Shown piece by piece: positions 27,122 to 36,235 of a stretch of DNA of 64,000 nucleotides. Numbering within the stretch: position 1 is the stretch's first letter; every line of letters starts with the position of its first letter. A model generated the notes under the pieces. That model did not search any database, was not told the DNA's origin, and worked only from the letters and a program-made list of their open reading frames with translations. Source of the stretch: Tateyamaria sp947503385 (GTDB lineage: Bacteria > Pseudomonadota > Alphaproteobacteria > Rhodobacterales > Rhodobacteraceae); the NCBI RefSeq assembly GCF_051195235.1, contig NZ_JBNFZM010000006.1, forward strand, positions 124,001 to 188,000, read 5' to 3'. The position numbers were made by a program, and so were the translations under genes.

Positions 27122-27973
27122 TTACCGACAATATGGTCCGTTGCGATAGCGGGCCGTGTCGAAGTGAAAGTGGTCGCGGTGAAACCGGTCCGAGTTCGGG
27201 CCCAAAACGGTGCCGAACGGTCCGCACGCCGCTTTGTGCATCGACCGCAGCGCGGTGCGGTGCCGGGAGTTCCAGTCATTCAGCACCGTCAATTGTGTGC
27301 CGTCGCGCAGAGAAAAGCCCGAGATGTCGATTGCCCGCCCCTTGCCGTGTTCGGACACGCGCGCGCCGGGCTGGTTGTTTCGCGTCCGGCACGCATAGTG
27401 TGCCGCAACCCGGTAGCCCGCCAGCCCGCCGCCGTTGCCCCGCAATGCGGGCTTGGCCCCGGCTTCGGTCCAACGCTTGAGCGCCTTGGCGGTCTTGCAA
27501 TCCATCAACGCGCTCTGGCTCAGTGTGACGCCGGACACGGACCGCAGCCGCACCGCCTCCGAAATGCCGCAGGCGCTCAGCCGTCCGGGCACATAGCCCA
27601 CCACGTCCCCCTGAAGGTCAGGATCGCCACAAACCTGCCCCTTGCGGCGTGCTTCGCGCCGCGCCATCGCCTTTTGCACCACCGACCGGGGCCGAAGGCT
27701 GGGCCGCAGGGACGTGGCGCGCGGCAGGCTGGATGCGGCCACGACCTGTTCCAGTGCAGGCACCGGCGCGCCGGGGTTTCGGGCGTTGGTGCCTGGCCGC
27801 GACACGGGCCGCTGCACCGCCCCCAGCACGCGGGCAAGCGACGGGTTGTCGATGCGTGTGACCGACAATGGTGCGTCGGTGCCTGCGCGGGCCACGGGGC
27901 GCTTCGACGCCTCGGGTGCCGCCACCGCAGCGCCCGCCAAAACGACGGACAGTGCGAGCACAATCCGCTTCAC
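27122..27973 (-). CDS. Extensin-like / M15-type peptidase family protein
   Basis: 283 residues. Signal peptide at 1-20, a Pro/Arg/Ala-rich low-complexity region to about 120, then the bacterial extensin-like C-terminal domain. The Zn-peptidase style motifs SEHGKGRAIDISGF and FHRDHFHFD recall D-Ala-D-Ala carboxypeptidases (VanY/M15). A periplasmic cell-wall role is likely. Its start overlaps the dehydrogenase stop by 4 bases. Confidence 0.88.
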   Translation of the reverse strand: MKRIVLALSVVLAGAAVAAPEASKRPVARAGTDAPLSVTRIDNPSLARVLGAVQRPVSRPGTNARNPGAPVPALEQVVAASSLPRATSLRPSLRPRSVVQKAMARREARRKGQVCGDPDLQGDVVGYVPGRLSACGISEAVRLRSVSGVTLSQSALMDCKTAKALKRWTEAGAKPALRGNGGGLAGYRVAAHYACRTRNNQPGARVSEHGKGRAIDISGFSLRDGTQLTVLNDWNSRHRTALRSMHKAACGPFGTVLGPNSDRFHRDHFHFDTARYRNGPYCR

Positions 27974-28881
27974 CGCGTGCTCCCGCGGCCAAAGTCGGGG
28001 GCATCGGTGTCCTGACCCGCCTCAATGATGCCGCGGCGTATGGCACGTGTGCGGGTGAAATAGGCGTGCAGGTGGTCACCATCGCCGGTGCGAATGGCCC
28101 GCTGTAGCGCAAACAGTTCTTCGGTAAAGCGTCCGAGGATTTCCAGCGTAGCTTTCTTGTTGTTCAGAAACACGTCGCGCCACATGGTCGGATCGCTGGC
28201 CGCAATCCGGGTAAAATCACGAAAGCCCGCAGCGGAGTATTTGATGACCTCGCCGTCGGTCACCCGGCCAAGGTCGTCGGCGACGCCCACCATCGTGTAG
28301 GCGATCAGGTGCGGCGCGTGGCTGGTGACTGCCAGCACAAGGTCGTGGTGATCGGCGTCCATCGTTTCGACATTCGATCCCAGACCTTCCCAGAAGGCGT
28401 GCAGTTGCGCGACGGCTTGGGGATCACTGCCCGGCACCCGCACCAGCAGGCACCAGCGGTTGTCGAACAACTCGGCAAAGCCGCTTTCGGGCCCCGAATG
28501 CTCGGTCCCGGCCAGCGGGTGGCCGGGCACAAAATGTACGCCGTGGGGCAGATGCGGACCCACGGCGTTGATCACCTCGCGCTTGACCGATCCCACATCC
28601 GTGACCGTGGCACCGGGCGCGAGATGCGCGGCCATCTCCGCAGCAACCGCGCCCATCACGCCCACCGGCACACACAGCACCACAAGGTCGGCGCCTTGGA
28701 CCGCTTCGGCCAAACTGTCGCAGACACGGTCGCACAGGCCGATCCGGCGCGCGGTGTCGCGCGTCTCGGCGCTGCGGGCATAGCCGGTGACTTCGCCGGC
28801 CAGCGCGCCGCGCTTCATCCCCCAGAACATCGACGATGCGATCAGGCCCAGACCAATCAGGGCAACCCGTTTGTAGATCAC
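27970..28881 (-). CDS. Prephenate/arogenate dehydrogenase (tyrosine biosynthesis)
   Basis: 303 residues. NAD(P)-binding Rossmann start (ALIGLGLIASSMFWGMKRG), the GHPLAGTEHSGPES substrate segment, and a helical dimerisation C-terminus. It oxidatively decarboxylates prephenate or arogenate. It is coupled by 4-base overlaps to the aminotransferase upstream and the extensin-like gene downstream. Substrate choice (prephenate versus arogenate) is not decidable from sequence alone. Confidence 0.93.
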   Translation of the reverse strand: MIYKRVALIGLGLIASSMFWGMKRGALAGEVTGYARSAETRDTARRIGLCDRVCDSLAEAVQGADLVVLCVPVGVMGAVAAEMAAHLAPGATVTDVGSVKREVINAVGPHLPHGVHFVPGHPLAGTEHSGPESGFAELFDNRWCLLVRVPGSDPQAVAQLHAFWEGLGSNVETMDADHHDLVLAVTSHAPHLIAYTMVGVADDLGRVTDGEVIKYSAAGFRDFTRIAASDPTMWRDVFLNNKKATLEILGRFTEELFALQRAIRTGDGDHLHAYFTRTRAIRRGIIEAGQDTDAPDFGRGSTR

Positions 28882-29966
28882 GCCACATCCTCCGTGCGCC
28901 AGCGGGTCAGCACATTTATCACACGGCCCGTCTGGGCCGCGTCCCCCACGGTGATCCGCAACCCTTCGGGAAACCCGTAACCACCGACGCGGCGGATCAG
29001 GATGCCCTCCGCATTCAGTGCCGCCTCTGCCGCGTCCGCCTCTGCGACCGTGGCCGCACGGGCCAGCACAAAATTTGTGTCGCTGTCATCGCAGGCCAGT
29101 CCCTGCTGGCGCAACGCTCCGATCAGGCGCGCGCGTTGTTCGGCGTTCAGCGCCGCGCAACTGTCCCGCCATGCGGTGTCCCGCACCGCAGCCTCTGCCG
29201 CGGCAAGCGCGGGCACCGACAGGTTGAACGGCTGGCGGATGCGCGTCATCACATCGATCATCGCCTGCGGCCCGTATCCCCAGCCGACCCGCAGGCCACC
29301 AAGCCCGTAAATCTTGGAAAAGGTCCGCGTCATCAGCACGTTGGGGCGTGTTTCAGCCAGCGGCAGCCCGCCGTCATAGCCCGCTGCATATTCGGTATAG
29401 GCCCCGTCAATCACCAGAATGATATCCTCGCGCAGGCCGTCGGCCAGCCGCGTGATCTCGGCATCGGCGATCCGCGTGCCTGTGGGGTTGCCGGGGTTCG
29501 TGAGCAGCACAATCCGCGTGCGCGCCGTCACCGCGCGCAGGATGGCGTCCACGTCGACAACCCGGTCGACCTCGGCCACGCGCACGGGTGTTGCACCGCA
29601 CATATGCGTCAGGATCGGGTACATGGAAAACCCGTGTTCGGTATGGATGATCTCGTCTCCGGGCCCCGCATAAGCTTGGGTGACGAACTGCAACACCTCG
29701 TCCGATCCAACCCCGCAAATGACCCGTTCCGCATCCACGCCCCAGACCTCGGCAATGGCTGCGCGCAGCGCCGCGTGATCGGTCGACGGGTAGAGGTGCA
29801 TATGCCGCCCCGCAGCGCTCAGCGCGTCGATGGCGGCGGGGGGCGGCCCCGCCGGGTTCTCGTTCGAGCTGAGCTTGAGCACATCGCGCACACCGGCCAA
29901 ATGGGACTGCCCGCCTTGGTATAGCGCAATCTCCATAATCCCTGGCTGTGGTGTGGGCGTGGTCAT
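28878..29966 (-). CDS. hisC: Histidinol-phosphate / aromatic aminotransferase
   Basis: 362 residues from ATG 29966, where the family N-terminus begins. Fold-type I PLP aminotransferase with SSNENPAGPPPAAI, NPGNPTGTRI and the PLP lysine in TRTFSKIYGLGGLRVGWGYG. Cotranscription with arogenate/prephenate dehydrogenase suggests it serves both histidinol phosphate and aromatic acids. hisC is the usual annotation; strict specificity is inferred. Confidence 0.9.
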   Translation of the reverse strand: MTTPTPQPGIMEIALYQGGQSHLAGVRDVLKLSSNENPAGPPPAAIDALSAAGRHMHLYPSTDHAALRAAIAEVWGVDAERVICGVGSDEVLQFVTQAYAGPGDEIIHTEHGFSMYPILTHMCGATPVRVAEVDRVVDVDAILRAVTARTRIVLLTNPGNPTGTRIADAEITRLADGLREDIILVIDGAYTEYAAGYDGGLPLAETRPNVLMTRTFSKIYGLGGLRVGWGYGPQAMIDVMTRIRQPFNLSVPALAAAEAAVRDTAWRDSCAALNAEQRARLIGALRQQGLACDDSDTNFVLARAATVAEADAAEAALNAEGILIRRVGGYGFPEGLRITVGDAAQTGRVINVLTRWRTEDVA

Positions 29967-30099
29967 GTGGCCTCTCTTGCTTTGCAGCGGTTTTAGGCCC
30001 CGCGCGGTGCGTGCGCCAGAGCCAAAAGTAAGGGTGCAACCGCGCATGGCAATGACATCTGTGCTAGGACAGGCGGAACAGGACACATGGACACACCGT

Positions 30100-30546
30100 A
30101 TGACCGATGACCCAAGTGCGGTTTGGCCGCTGCCCAAGTTTCACTTTGAGGTCTCCTTTGACGGGGTCACGATGGCGTTTCAGGAGGTGACCGGACTGGA
30201 CACGGAGGCCCAAACGCTGGAATACCGCGCGGGCAACAACCCGGTCTTTTCCACCATCAAGATGCCCGGCCTGACGGAAACGTCGAACATCACCATGCGC
30301 AAAGGTGTCGCCGCCAAAAGCAGCGGTCTGTTCGACTGGTTCTCGGACATCAAGATGAACACGATCGCCCGCAAGGCGATGACGATATCGCTGCTGGATG
30401 ACGGCGGTACGGTGGTCATGCAGTGGCACGTCCCAAACGCCTTTCCAGTCAAAATCGGCGGCGCCGACCTCAAGACCGGTGGCGATGAAATCACTGTCGA
30501 CACGCTCGTGATCGCGCACGAGGGCTTTGACGTCGAAACCGGCTGA
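30100..30546 (+). CDS. Orphan phage-type tail tube protein (T4 gp19-like)
   Basis: 148 residues with the pattern of the gp19/Hcp-like tube family: WPLPKFHFEVSFDG...FQEVTGLDTEAQTLEYR...KMPGLTETSNITMRKGV...IKMNTIARKAMTISLLD...W-x-x-x-NAFPVKI...HEGF. In contractile injection systems this protein forms the inner tube, but no sheath, baseplate, spike or AAA ATPase gene is nearby. ATG 30100 gives the usual family start; an in-frame ATG at 30046 is possible. Confidence 0.9.
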   Translation: MTDDPSAVWPLPKFHFEVSFDGVTMAFQEVTGLDTEAQTLEYRAGNNPVFSTIKMPGLTETSNITMRKGVAAKSSGLFDWFSDIKMNTIARKAMTISLLDDGGTVVMQWHVPNAFPVKIGGADLKTGGDEITVDTLVIAHEGFDVETG

Positions 30547-30969
30547 TCACGCCGCCGGCGCGGGCCGCCACAGCGGGCCAACAGCCGCCACAAGAATTGC
30601 GATGTTGAAAAGCACGTTGGACGCGTGCCCCGATGCAACCGACCCCGCGCCGTCCAGTACGAACCACAGCACGACACTCATCACGACGGACCGGCGCACG
30701 CCCTCGGGGGCTGCGTCGAACACCCATGCCCGCAGACACCAGATCAATGCACCCCACCCCAGCAAGAGCCCGCCCATGATCGCCGCCAGAAAGCGGCTGG
30801 CCGGGTCGCCATGCACTGGCAGACCGTCCAGCGGCAGCCCCAGCAGATCGAGCGTGAATTGCAGCGGCGCGGACGTGGCCTGCATCGCCCCCAGAAACAT
30901 CACCGGGGCAAAGGATGCGATGACGAACCCCGTCACCAGCAGCCAGTTCTTCTGAAACGCATAGGTCAT
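30547..30969 (-). CDS. Small integral membrane protein of unknown function
   Basis: About 140 residues with four predicted transmembrane helices (near 8-30, 58-78, 92-110 and 120-135). I recognise no family motif. It ends head-on against the tail tube gene and is divergent from the XRE regulator, sharing with it a palindromic site. Confidence 0.75.
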   Translation of the reverse strand: MTYAFQKNWLLVTGFVIASFAPVMFLGAMQATSAPLQFTLDLLGLPLDGLPVHGDPASRFLAAIMGGLLLGWGALIWCLRAWVFDAAPEGVRRSVVMSVVLWFVLDGAGSVASGHASNVLFNIAILVAAVGPLWRPAPAA

Positions 30970-31029
30970 CGGACCCTCCGTGGATTGCACTTGACCCAAC
31001 CGCTAGCGGAGCCGGGCTGTGCCAATCAA

Positions 31030-31044
31030 TTACCTCGCAGGTAA
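31030..31044. promoter_or_regulatory. Palindromic site between XRE regulator and membrane protein genes
   Basis: TTACCTCGCAGGTAA is a perfect 6-bp inverted repeat with a 3-base centre. It lies 36 bases before the XRE start and 61 bases before the divergent start. Confidence 0.5.
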
Positions 31045-31079
31045 CTGACGCGCCGCACGGGGCGCGGTAAGGTGGGGGC

Positions 31080-31829
31080 ATGAGTGATTTTCCCGGAACA
31101 TTGCGCACATGGCGCAAAGCGCGGCGTCTGAGCCAGCTGGACCTTGCAGGCGAGGCAGATGTGTCGGCGCGCCACATCTCTTTTCTGGAAAGCGGGCGGG
31201 CGCGTCCCAGTCGCGACATGATCGCCCGGCTGGGAGATGCGCTGACCTTGCCGCTGGACGCGCGCAACCAGATGCTGACCCATGCAGGCTTTGCCGCGCG
31301 CTACCCCGCGCGCGCATGGGACGCGGCAGATATGGCCCCGATCCGCGCAGCTGTTGACCACATGCTGGCCGTGCATGACCCCTACCCCGCGCTCGCGCTG
31401 GACCGGCTCTGGACCGTGCTTGATATGAACGCCGCCGCCACGCGGCTTTATGCGATGCTGGGGGTCCGTGTGGGCGGCAGTCTGCTTGACCTTTTGATGT
31501 CCGACCATTTGCCCCCGCTGGTCGAAAACTGGGCGCAGGTCGCCTATCACAGTTGCCTGCGCCTGCGCACGGAAAGTGCGGCCCAAGGTGGTGTGCCCGA
31601 CCTTGACCGCGCCGCAGATCATCTGGGGAAGAGTGCGATGGCACCGCCAGAAACGCGCAACCCCGTTGTGCCGACAGTTCTGCGCGCGGGTGATCTGCGC
31701 CTATCACTGTTTGCCACCATCGCACAGTTCGGCACGCCCGAAGATGTCGCGCTGGAAGAGATGAAGGTCGAGCTGTTCTTTCCCGCGGACGCCGCAACCG
31801 AAACAGCGTTGAGAGCGATGGCAGGCTAA
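31080..31829 (+). CDS. XRE-family regulator with MmyB-like ligand domain
   Basis: 249 residues. The N-terminal helix-turn-helix (LRTWRKARRLSQLDLAGEADVSARHISFLESGRARPSRDM) is classical XRE. The C-terminal half matches the MmyB-like PAS-type domain (PALALDRLWTVLDMNAAATRLY). The ligand is unknown; relatives often bind fatty acids. The 3' end overlaps the convergent DUF2867 gene by 4 bases. Confidence 0.9.
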   Translation: MSDFPGTLRTWRKARRLSQLDLAGEADVSARHISFLESGRARPSRDMIARLGDALTLPLDARNQMLTHAGFAARYPARAWDAADMAPIRAAVDHMLAVHDPYPALALDRLWTVLDMNAAATRLYAMLGVRVGGSLLDLLMSDHLPPLVENWAQVAYHSCLRLRTESAAQGGVPDLDRAADHLGKSAMAPPETRNPVVPTVLRAGDLRLSLFATIAQFGTPEDVALEEMKVELFFPADAATETALRAMAG

Positions 31830-32293
31830 ACGCTTTGCCGGGCCACCCGCGCCAGCGCATTGCGCGCCACCATGATGTGGAACGGCATGATCGCCGCGAG
31901 GTAGAGCCGCCCGCCCACATTGTGCGGATGCACCCAAGTGGCCAGCGACACCCGCCCGTCGCGTGACAGGACCGACACGCGGAATTCGAGGTGTTTGTCG
32001 TCAAAACCCGCGATCATTTCGCTGTCGGTGTCGTATTCCACCGGGAACGGCCCCACTTTGTCATCCGCTTCGGGCCCATCCTGCGACAGGCCGAACGGTG
32101 CAGTCACGACATGCCGGATCAGCAAGAGCAGGCGCGCCCAGCCGGGAAAATCAGTGATGATCTCCGCCGCTTTGCGCGCAGGCACATCCGCGGTCACCGA
32201 ATAACAATCCACAAAATCACCCGCACCGACACGCGCGTGCAGGACGCTTTCGGGTGGCAAGGTGGTGGCGGACACTTTGGTCTGAAACAGCAT
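31826..32293 (-). CDS. DUF2867 family protein
   Basis: 155 residues. The HARVGAGDFVDCYSV N-terminus and the HPHNVGGRLYLAAIMPFH C-terminal block fit DUF2867, an SRPBCC-related lipid/steroid-binding-like fold. No transmembrane segment or signal. Function unassigned. Confidence 0.85.
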   Translation of the reverse strand: MLFQTKVSATTLPPESVLHARVGAGDFVDCYSVTADVPARKAAEIITDFPGWARLLLLIRHVVTAPFGLSQDGPEADDKVGPFPVEYDTDSEMIAGFDDKHLEFRVSVLSRDGRVSLATWVHPHNVGGRLYLAAIMPFHIMVARNALARVARQSV

Positions 32294-32371
32294 GGGTACG
32301 CTCCGGTCTGCTTTGCTAAAGAAAACCTATGCCTGTCGCAGCCCGTGCGCGCCGTGGCAGATGGCCACAAC

Positions 32372-32402
32372 GAAACAGGCCGCCCCGGTTCGGGACGGCC
32401 TG
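32372..32402 (-). terminator. Terminator of rpsD
   Basis: On the minus strand, GGCCGTCCC and GGGGCGGCC pair around a short loop and are followed by TGTTT, about 37 bases after the rpsD stop. Confidence 0.7.
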
Positions 32403-32438
32403 CTTTGTGCGTTGGATGGACAATTGGCCCATCAAACC

Positions 32439-33059
32439 TTAGTTTTTGGCGTAGAATTCGACGACAAGATTGGGTTCCATCATCACCGGATACGGCACGT
32501 CGCCCAGACCGGGTGTGCGCACGAATGTCGCGGTCATCTTGGAGTGATCGGCGTCGATATAGTCCGGCACGTCACGCTCGGGCAGTTGCACAGCCTCAAG
32601 GATCGCGGCCATCTGCTTGGACCGGTCACGGACTTCGATCACGTCGCCTTCCTTCACGCGGTAGGAGGGGATGTTCACCTTGCGGCCATTCACGCGGACG
32701 TGGCCATGGTTCACAAACTGACGGGCGGCAAAGACGGTTGGCACGAATTTCGCGCGGTAGACCACGGCGTCCAGACGGCGCTCCAGCAGGCCGATCAGGT
32801 TTTCACCGGTGTCGCCTTTGACACGCTCGGCCTCGGCATAGATGCGGCGGAATTGTTTTTCGGTCAGGTCGCCATAGTAGCCCTTGAGCTTTTGCTTGGC
32901 GCGCAGCTGGATACCGAAATCGGACAGCTTGCCCTTGCGGCGCTGACCGTGCTGGCCGGGGCCATATTCACGACGGTTGACGGGGGATTTGGGGCGGCCC
33001 CAGATGTTTTCGCCCATACGGCGGTCGATTTTGTACTTGGCAGACGTGCGTTTTGTCAC
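32439..33059 (-). CDS. rpsD: 30S ribosomal protein S4
   Basis: 206 residues. Alphaproteobacterial S4: N-terminal KRTSAKYKIDRRMGENIWGRPKSPVN, a zinc-free N-domain, and the S4 RNA-binding domain (RLDAVVYRAKFVPTVFAARQFVNHGHVRVNGRKVNIPSYRV region). It binds 16S rRNA early in 30S assembly. Monocistronic, with a strong promoter 170 bases upstream and a terminator behind it. Confidence 0.98.
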   Translation of the reverse strand: MTKRTSAKYKIDRRMGENIWGRPKSPVNRREYGPGQHGQRRKGKLSDFGIQLRAKQKLKGYYGDLTEKQFRRIYAEAERVKGDTGENLIGLLERRLDAVVYRAKFVPTVFAARQFVNHGHVRVNGRKVNIPSYRVKEGDVIEVRDRSKQMAAILEAVQLPERDVPDYIDADHSKMTATFVRTPGLGDVPYPVMMEPNLVVEFYAKN

Positions 33060-33223
33060 GGCTGATCTCCTTCGGTTCAGTTTACTGCCGCTTCACCTTG
33101 TCCGAAATCCGGTACCCGATTTTCAGGGCGAAACGCGCATCCAAAGGGCGTTGTCCTCTCCCCGGATTTGGCCGGGACGACAGGAACCCCCTCGCGGGGA
33201 CCACCAACACCAATGAAGCCGCG

Positions 33224-33251
33224 CTTATACGGGCAGAATCAGCAGAGTCAA
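33224..33251 (-). promoter_or_regulatory. Sigma-70-type promoter for rpsD
   Basis: On the minus strand TTGACT (33246-33251), a 16-base spacer and TATAAG (33224-33229). The -35 box overlaps the tag stop codon. A roughly 160-base leader precedes rpsD. Confidence 0.7.
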
Positions 33252-33826
33252 CGTTTTGCGAGGGCGGCACATGCGGCGTGGCGCGGGCAGCCAATCAGGT
33301 GGTCGTTGATCAGCCCGCACGCTTCGAGCCACGCATAGACGATGGTCGGCCCGCAAAAGGTAAACCCGGCGCCCTTGAGGTCCTTGGAGATTTGCGTGGA
33401 CAGGGGGGTGAATGCGGGCACATCCGCGTCGCAGGACCATCGGTTCTGCAATGGCACCCCGTCAAAGTAATTCCATAAAAATTGGTCGAAGCCGGTGGTC
33501 GCGTTAACCTCGAGATAGGCGCGGGCATTCTTGATCGTCGCCTCGATCTTGCCGCGGTGACGGATGATGCCGGGGTCCGCGACCAGCCGGTCCACCTCTG
33601 CCGTGCCCCATTCGGCAATGATCTCGGGATCGAACCCTGCAAAGGCGTGGCGAAAGTTATCCCGCTTTTTCAATATGGTGATCCAGCTGAGCCCCGCTTG
33701 GAACCCGTCGAGGATCAGCTTTTCCCACAGCGCGCGGGGGTCATATTCCGGCACGCCCCACTCGGTGTCGTGATAGTCCACATAGATGGGTTCCGGCCCG
33801 GCCCACCCGCATCGTTCACCCATCAT
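33248..33826 (-). CDS. tag: DNA-3-methyladenine glycosylase I
   Basis: About 192 residues. It excises 3-methyladenine from alkylated DNA. The characteristic zinc site is complete: Cys in GERCGW, His in YHDTEWGVP, and H-x3-C in NDHLIGC near the C-terminus. Substrate-pocket segments FQAGLSWITILKKRDNFR and FLWNYF are present. Two adjacent ATG codons precede the gene behind a G-rich ribosome binding site. Confidence 0.95.
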   Translation of the reverse strand: MMGERCGWAGPEPIYVDYHDTEWGVPEYDPRALWEKLILDGFQAGLSWITILKKRDNFRHAFAGFDPEIIAEWGTAEVDRLVADPGIIRHRGKIEATIKNARAYLEVNATTGFDQFLWNYFDGVPLQNRWSCDADVPAFTPLSTQISKDLKGAGFTFCGPTIVYAWLEACGLINDHLIGCPRHAACAALAKR

Positions 33827-33934
33827 CCCCCCCGAAATGGTTAAAGTTCCAATTTGGAACAAAATGCCAACATTAAGGACATCTTTACGGCTTCCGGTCC
33901 AATCTGACCACGTCAAATGGGTCAAGGCACAGAC

Positions 33935-34780
33935 ATGCGCACCTCAAAATTCGCCGACATTCCGCCGGGGACGGACAATCCTTTGAATGCCGCCGTGTCC
34001 GCGCGGGACAAGGGCACGTTGCATATGGTGTCCGAAGCGGTGCGACATAGCCAGACTTTGCTGGCGTTCCAGCCGATTGTGATCACCCACAGCCGTCAGG
34101 TCGGGTTCTACGAGGGGCTGATCCGTATTATGGACGATACCGGCCGGGTTATCCCGGCCAAGGATTTCATGCCCGTGGTCGAAAAAACCGAACTGGGGCG
34201 GGAAATTGATACGCTGGCGTTGAACATGGGCCTGCGGACGTTGGCGGAAAACCCGTCGGTCCGCCTTTCCATCAATATGTCCGCCCGCTCAATCGGGTAT
34301 CAGAACTGGATGAAAACGCTGAACCGCTGGCTCAAGCGGGACAGGACATTGGGTGAGCGATTGATCCTTGAGATCACGGAAAGCTCGGCCATGGACCAGC
34401 CCGAACTGGTGATCGACTTCATGGATCGGCTGAGCCAGCAGGGCATCTGCTTTGCGCTAGACGACTTTGGCGCGGGCTATACCGCGCTGCGCTATCTCAA
34501 GGATTTCTATTTCGACATCCTCAAGATCGACATGCAGTTCTGCCACGGAATCGCCGACGACCCCGACATCCGCGCGCTGACCAAGGCGATGCTGGGCATC
34601 GGGCACCATTTCGACATGCTGGTCGTGGGCGAAGGGTTGGAACGTGCCGAAGACGTGGCCGTTATGGCGGAACTTGGCACCGATTGTTTGCAAGGCTATT
34701 ACTTTGACGCACCGACCGTGCGTCCCAACTGGATGTTCGGTGAGCGGCGGACCGCTCAAACCGTTCAAGCGCGTGCCTGA
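33935..34780 (+). CDS. EAL-domain cyclic-di-GMP phosphodiesterase
   Basis: 281 residues, a stand-alone EAL domain without receiver, PAS or membrane segments. All metal and catalytic residues are visible: E in YEGLIR (an EGL variant of EAL), N in INMSAR, E in ITES, DD in DDFGAGYTALRYL, K in KIDMQF, E in GEGLE and Q in LQGYYF. It should cleave c-di-GMP to pGpG and so favour motility over biofilm. ATG 33935 has AAGG upstream; ATG 33917 is possible. Confidence 0.92.
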   Translation: MRTSKFADIPPGTDNPLNAAVSARDKGTLHMVSEAVRHSQTLLAFQPIVITHSRQVGFYEGLIRIMDDTGRVIPAKDFMPVVEKTELGREIDTLALNMGLRTLAENPSVRLSINMSARSIGYQNWMKTLNRWLKRDRTLGERLILEITESSAMDQPELVIDFMDRLSQQGICFALDDFGAGYTALRYLKDFYFDILKIDMQFCHGIADDPDIRALTKAMLGIGHHFDMLVVGEGLERAEDVAVMAELGTDCLQGYYFDAPTVRPNWMFGERRTAQTVQARA

Positions 34781-34796
34781 GACACCGTGTCTCTTT
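34779..34796 (+). terminator. Short terminator after the EAL gene
   Basis: GAGACACCGTGTCTC hairpin overlapping the stop codon, followed by TTTG. Weak T-run. Confidence 0.45.
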
Positions 34797-34913
34797 GAGG
34801 CTCGTTAAAGAATCCTTTAAGCGACACGCGACGCGGGGATTCTGGGGCCCGCACGTCCATCATGTGCAGTCTCGGATGACCCTCTCGCGCAACCGAACAG
34901 AGGATCTGACCTT

Positions 34914-36089
34914 ATGACAAATGTTGTCATCGCTTCTGCTGCCCGGACTGCCGTAGGCAGCTTTGGCGGCTCATTCGCAAACACACCCGCACATGACCTT
35001 GGCAAAACCGTGCTTGAAGCGGTCGTTGAGCGCGCCGGGATCGACAAGGGCGAAGTGTCCGAAACCATCCTGGGCCAGGTCCTGACGGCCGCCCAAGGTC
35101 AGAACCCTGCCCGTCAGGCCCACATCAACGCGGGCCTGCCCAAAGAAGCCGCGGCATGGTCGATCAATCAGGTCTGTGGCTCCGGTCTGCGCGCCGTGGC
35201 GCTTGGTGCACAGCACATCCAACTGGGTGATGCCGACATCGTCGCCGCCGGTGGTCAGGAAAACATGACGCTCAGCCCTCATGCCGCCGCCCTGCGGGCC
35301 GGTCACAAGATGGGCGACATGCAGTATATCGACACGATGATCCGCGACGGTCTGTGGGACGCCTTCAACGGCTATCACATGGGCCAAACGGCAGAGAATG
35401 TTGCCGATCAGTGGCAGATCACCCGCGACATGCAGGACGAGTTCGCTGTCGGATCGCAGAACAAGGCCGAAGCCGCCCAAAAGGCTGGCAAGTTTGCCGA
35501 CGAGATCACCGCCTTCACCGTCAAGACCCGCAAGGGCGACATCGTGGTGGACAGCGATGAATACATCCGCCACGGTGCCAACCTCGAAGCGATGGCCAAA
35601 ATGCGCCCCGCTTTTGCCAAAGACGGGTCGGTCACGGCCGCCAACGCATCCGGCCTGAACGACGGCGCGGCAGGTGCACTGCTGATGTCCGCAGCCAACG
35701 CCGAAAAGCGCGGGATTGAGCCGCTGGCACGCATCGCATCCTACGCAACGGCCGGTCTGGACCCGTCCGTGATGGGCGTCGGCCCAATCTATGCAAGCCG
35801 CAAGGCACTGGAAAAGGCGGGCTGGTCCGTCGATGACCTCGATCTGGTCGAAGCCAATGAAGCCTTTGCCGCGCAAGCCTGCGCTGTGAACAAGGACATG
35901 GGCTGGAACCCCGAGATCGTGAACGTGAACGGCGGCGCCATCGCCATCGGTCACCCCATCGGCGCGTCCGGCGCGCGGGTGCTCAACACCCTCCTGTTCG
36001 AAATGAAGCGGCGCGATGCGAAAAAAGGCCTCGCCACGCTTTGCATCGGTGGCGGCATGGGCGTTGCCATGTGCCTTGAGCGCGACTGA
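34914..36089 (+). CDS. phaA: Acetyl-CoA C-acetyltransferase (beta-ketothiolase)
   Basis: 391 residues. Condenses two acetyl-CoA to acetoacetyl-CoA for polyhydroxybutyrate synthesis. The nucleophilic C88 is in NQVCGSGLRAV; further signatures are NVNGGAIAIGHPIGASGAR and the second catalytic Cys in LCIGGGMGVAM. The reductase phbB follows 146 bases downstream with a hairpin between them. The polymerase phaC is not in this window. Confidence 0.96.
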   Translation: MTNVVIASAARTAVGSFGGSFANTPAHDLGKTVLEAVVERAGIDKGEVSETILGQVLTAAQGQNPARQAHINAGLPKEAAAWSINQVCGSGLRAVALGAQHIQLGDADIVAAGGQENMTLSPHAAALRAGHKMGDMQYIDTMIRDGLWDAFNGYHMGQTAENVADQWQITRDMQDEFAVGSQNKAEAAQKAGKFADEITAFTVKTRKGDIVVDSDEYIRHGANLEAMAKMRPAFAKDGSVTAANASGLNDGAAGALLMSAANAEKRGIEPLARIASYATAGLDPSVMGVGPIYASRKALEKAGWSVDDLDLVEANEAFAAQACAVNKDMGWNPEIVNVNGGAIAIGHPIGASGARVLNTLLFEMKRRDAKKGLATLCIGGGMGVAMCLERD

Positions 36090-36099
36090 GCCGAACCAC

Positions 36100-36121
36100 G
36101 GCGGTGCCCAACGGCACCGCC
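36100..36121 (+). terminator. Hairpin between phaA and phbB
   Basis: GGCGGTGCC / GGCACCGCC, a perfect 9-bp stem with a 4-base loop. No T-run follows, so it may attenuate or stabilise mRNA ends rather than fully terminate. Confidence 0.5.
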
Positions 36122-36235
36122 ACCCTAAATCCACCCCACATTCCCGCTAAAATACCCTCGGACTGCGTAATAAAGTTGCGCAATCCGGGGATATGAGCGA
36201 AACAATATGACATACATCCCAAAGGAGTTCACCCC

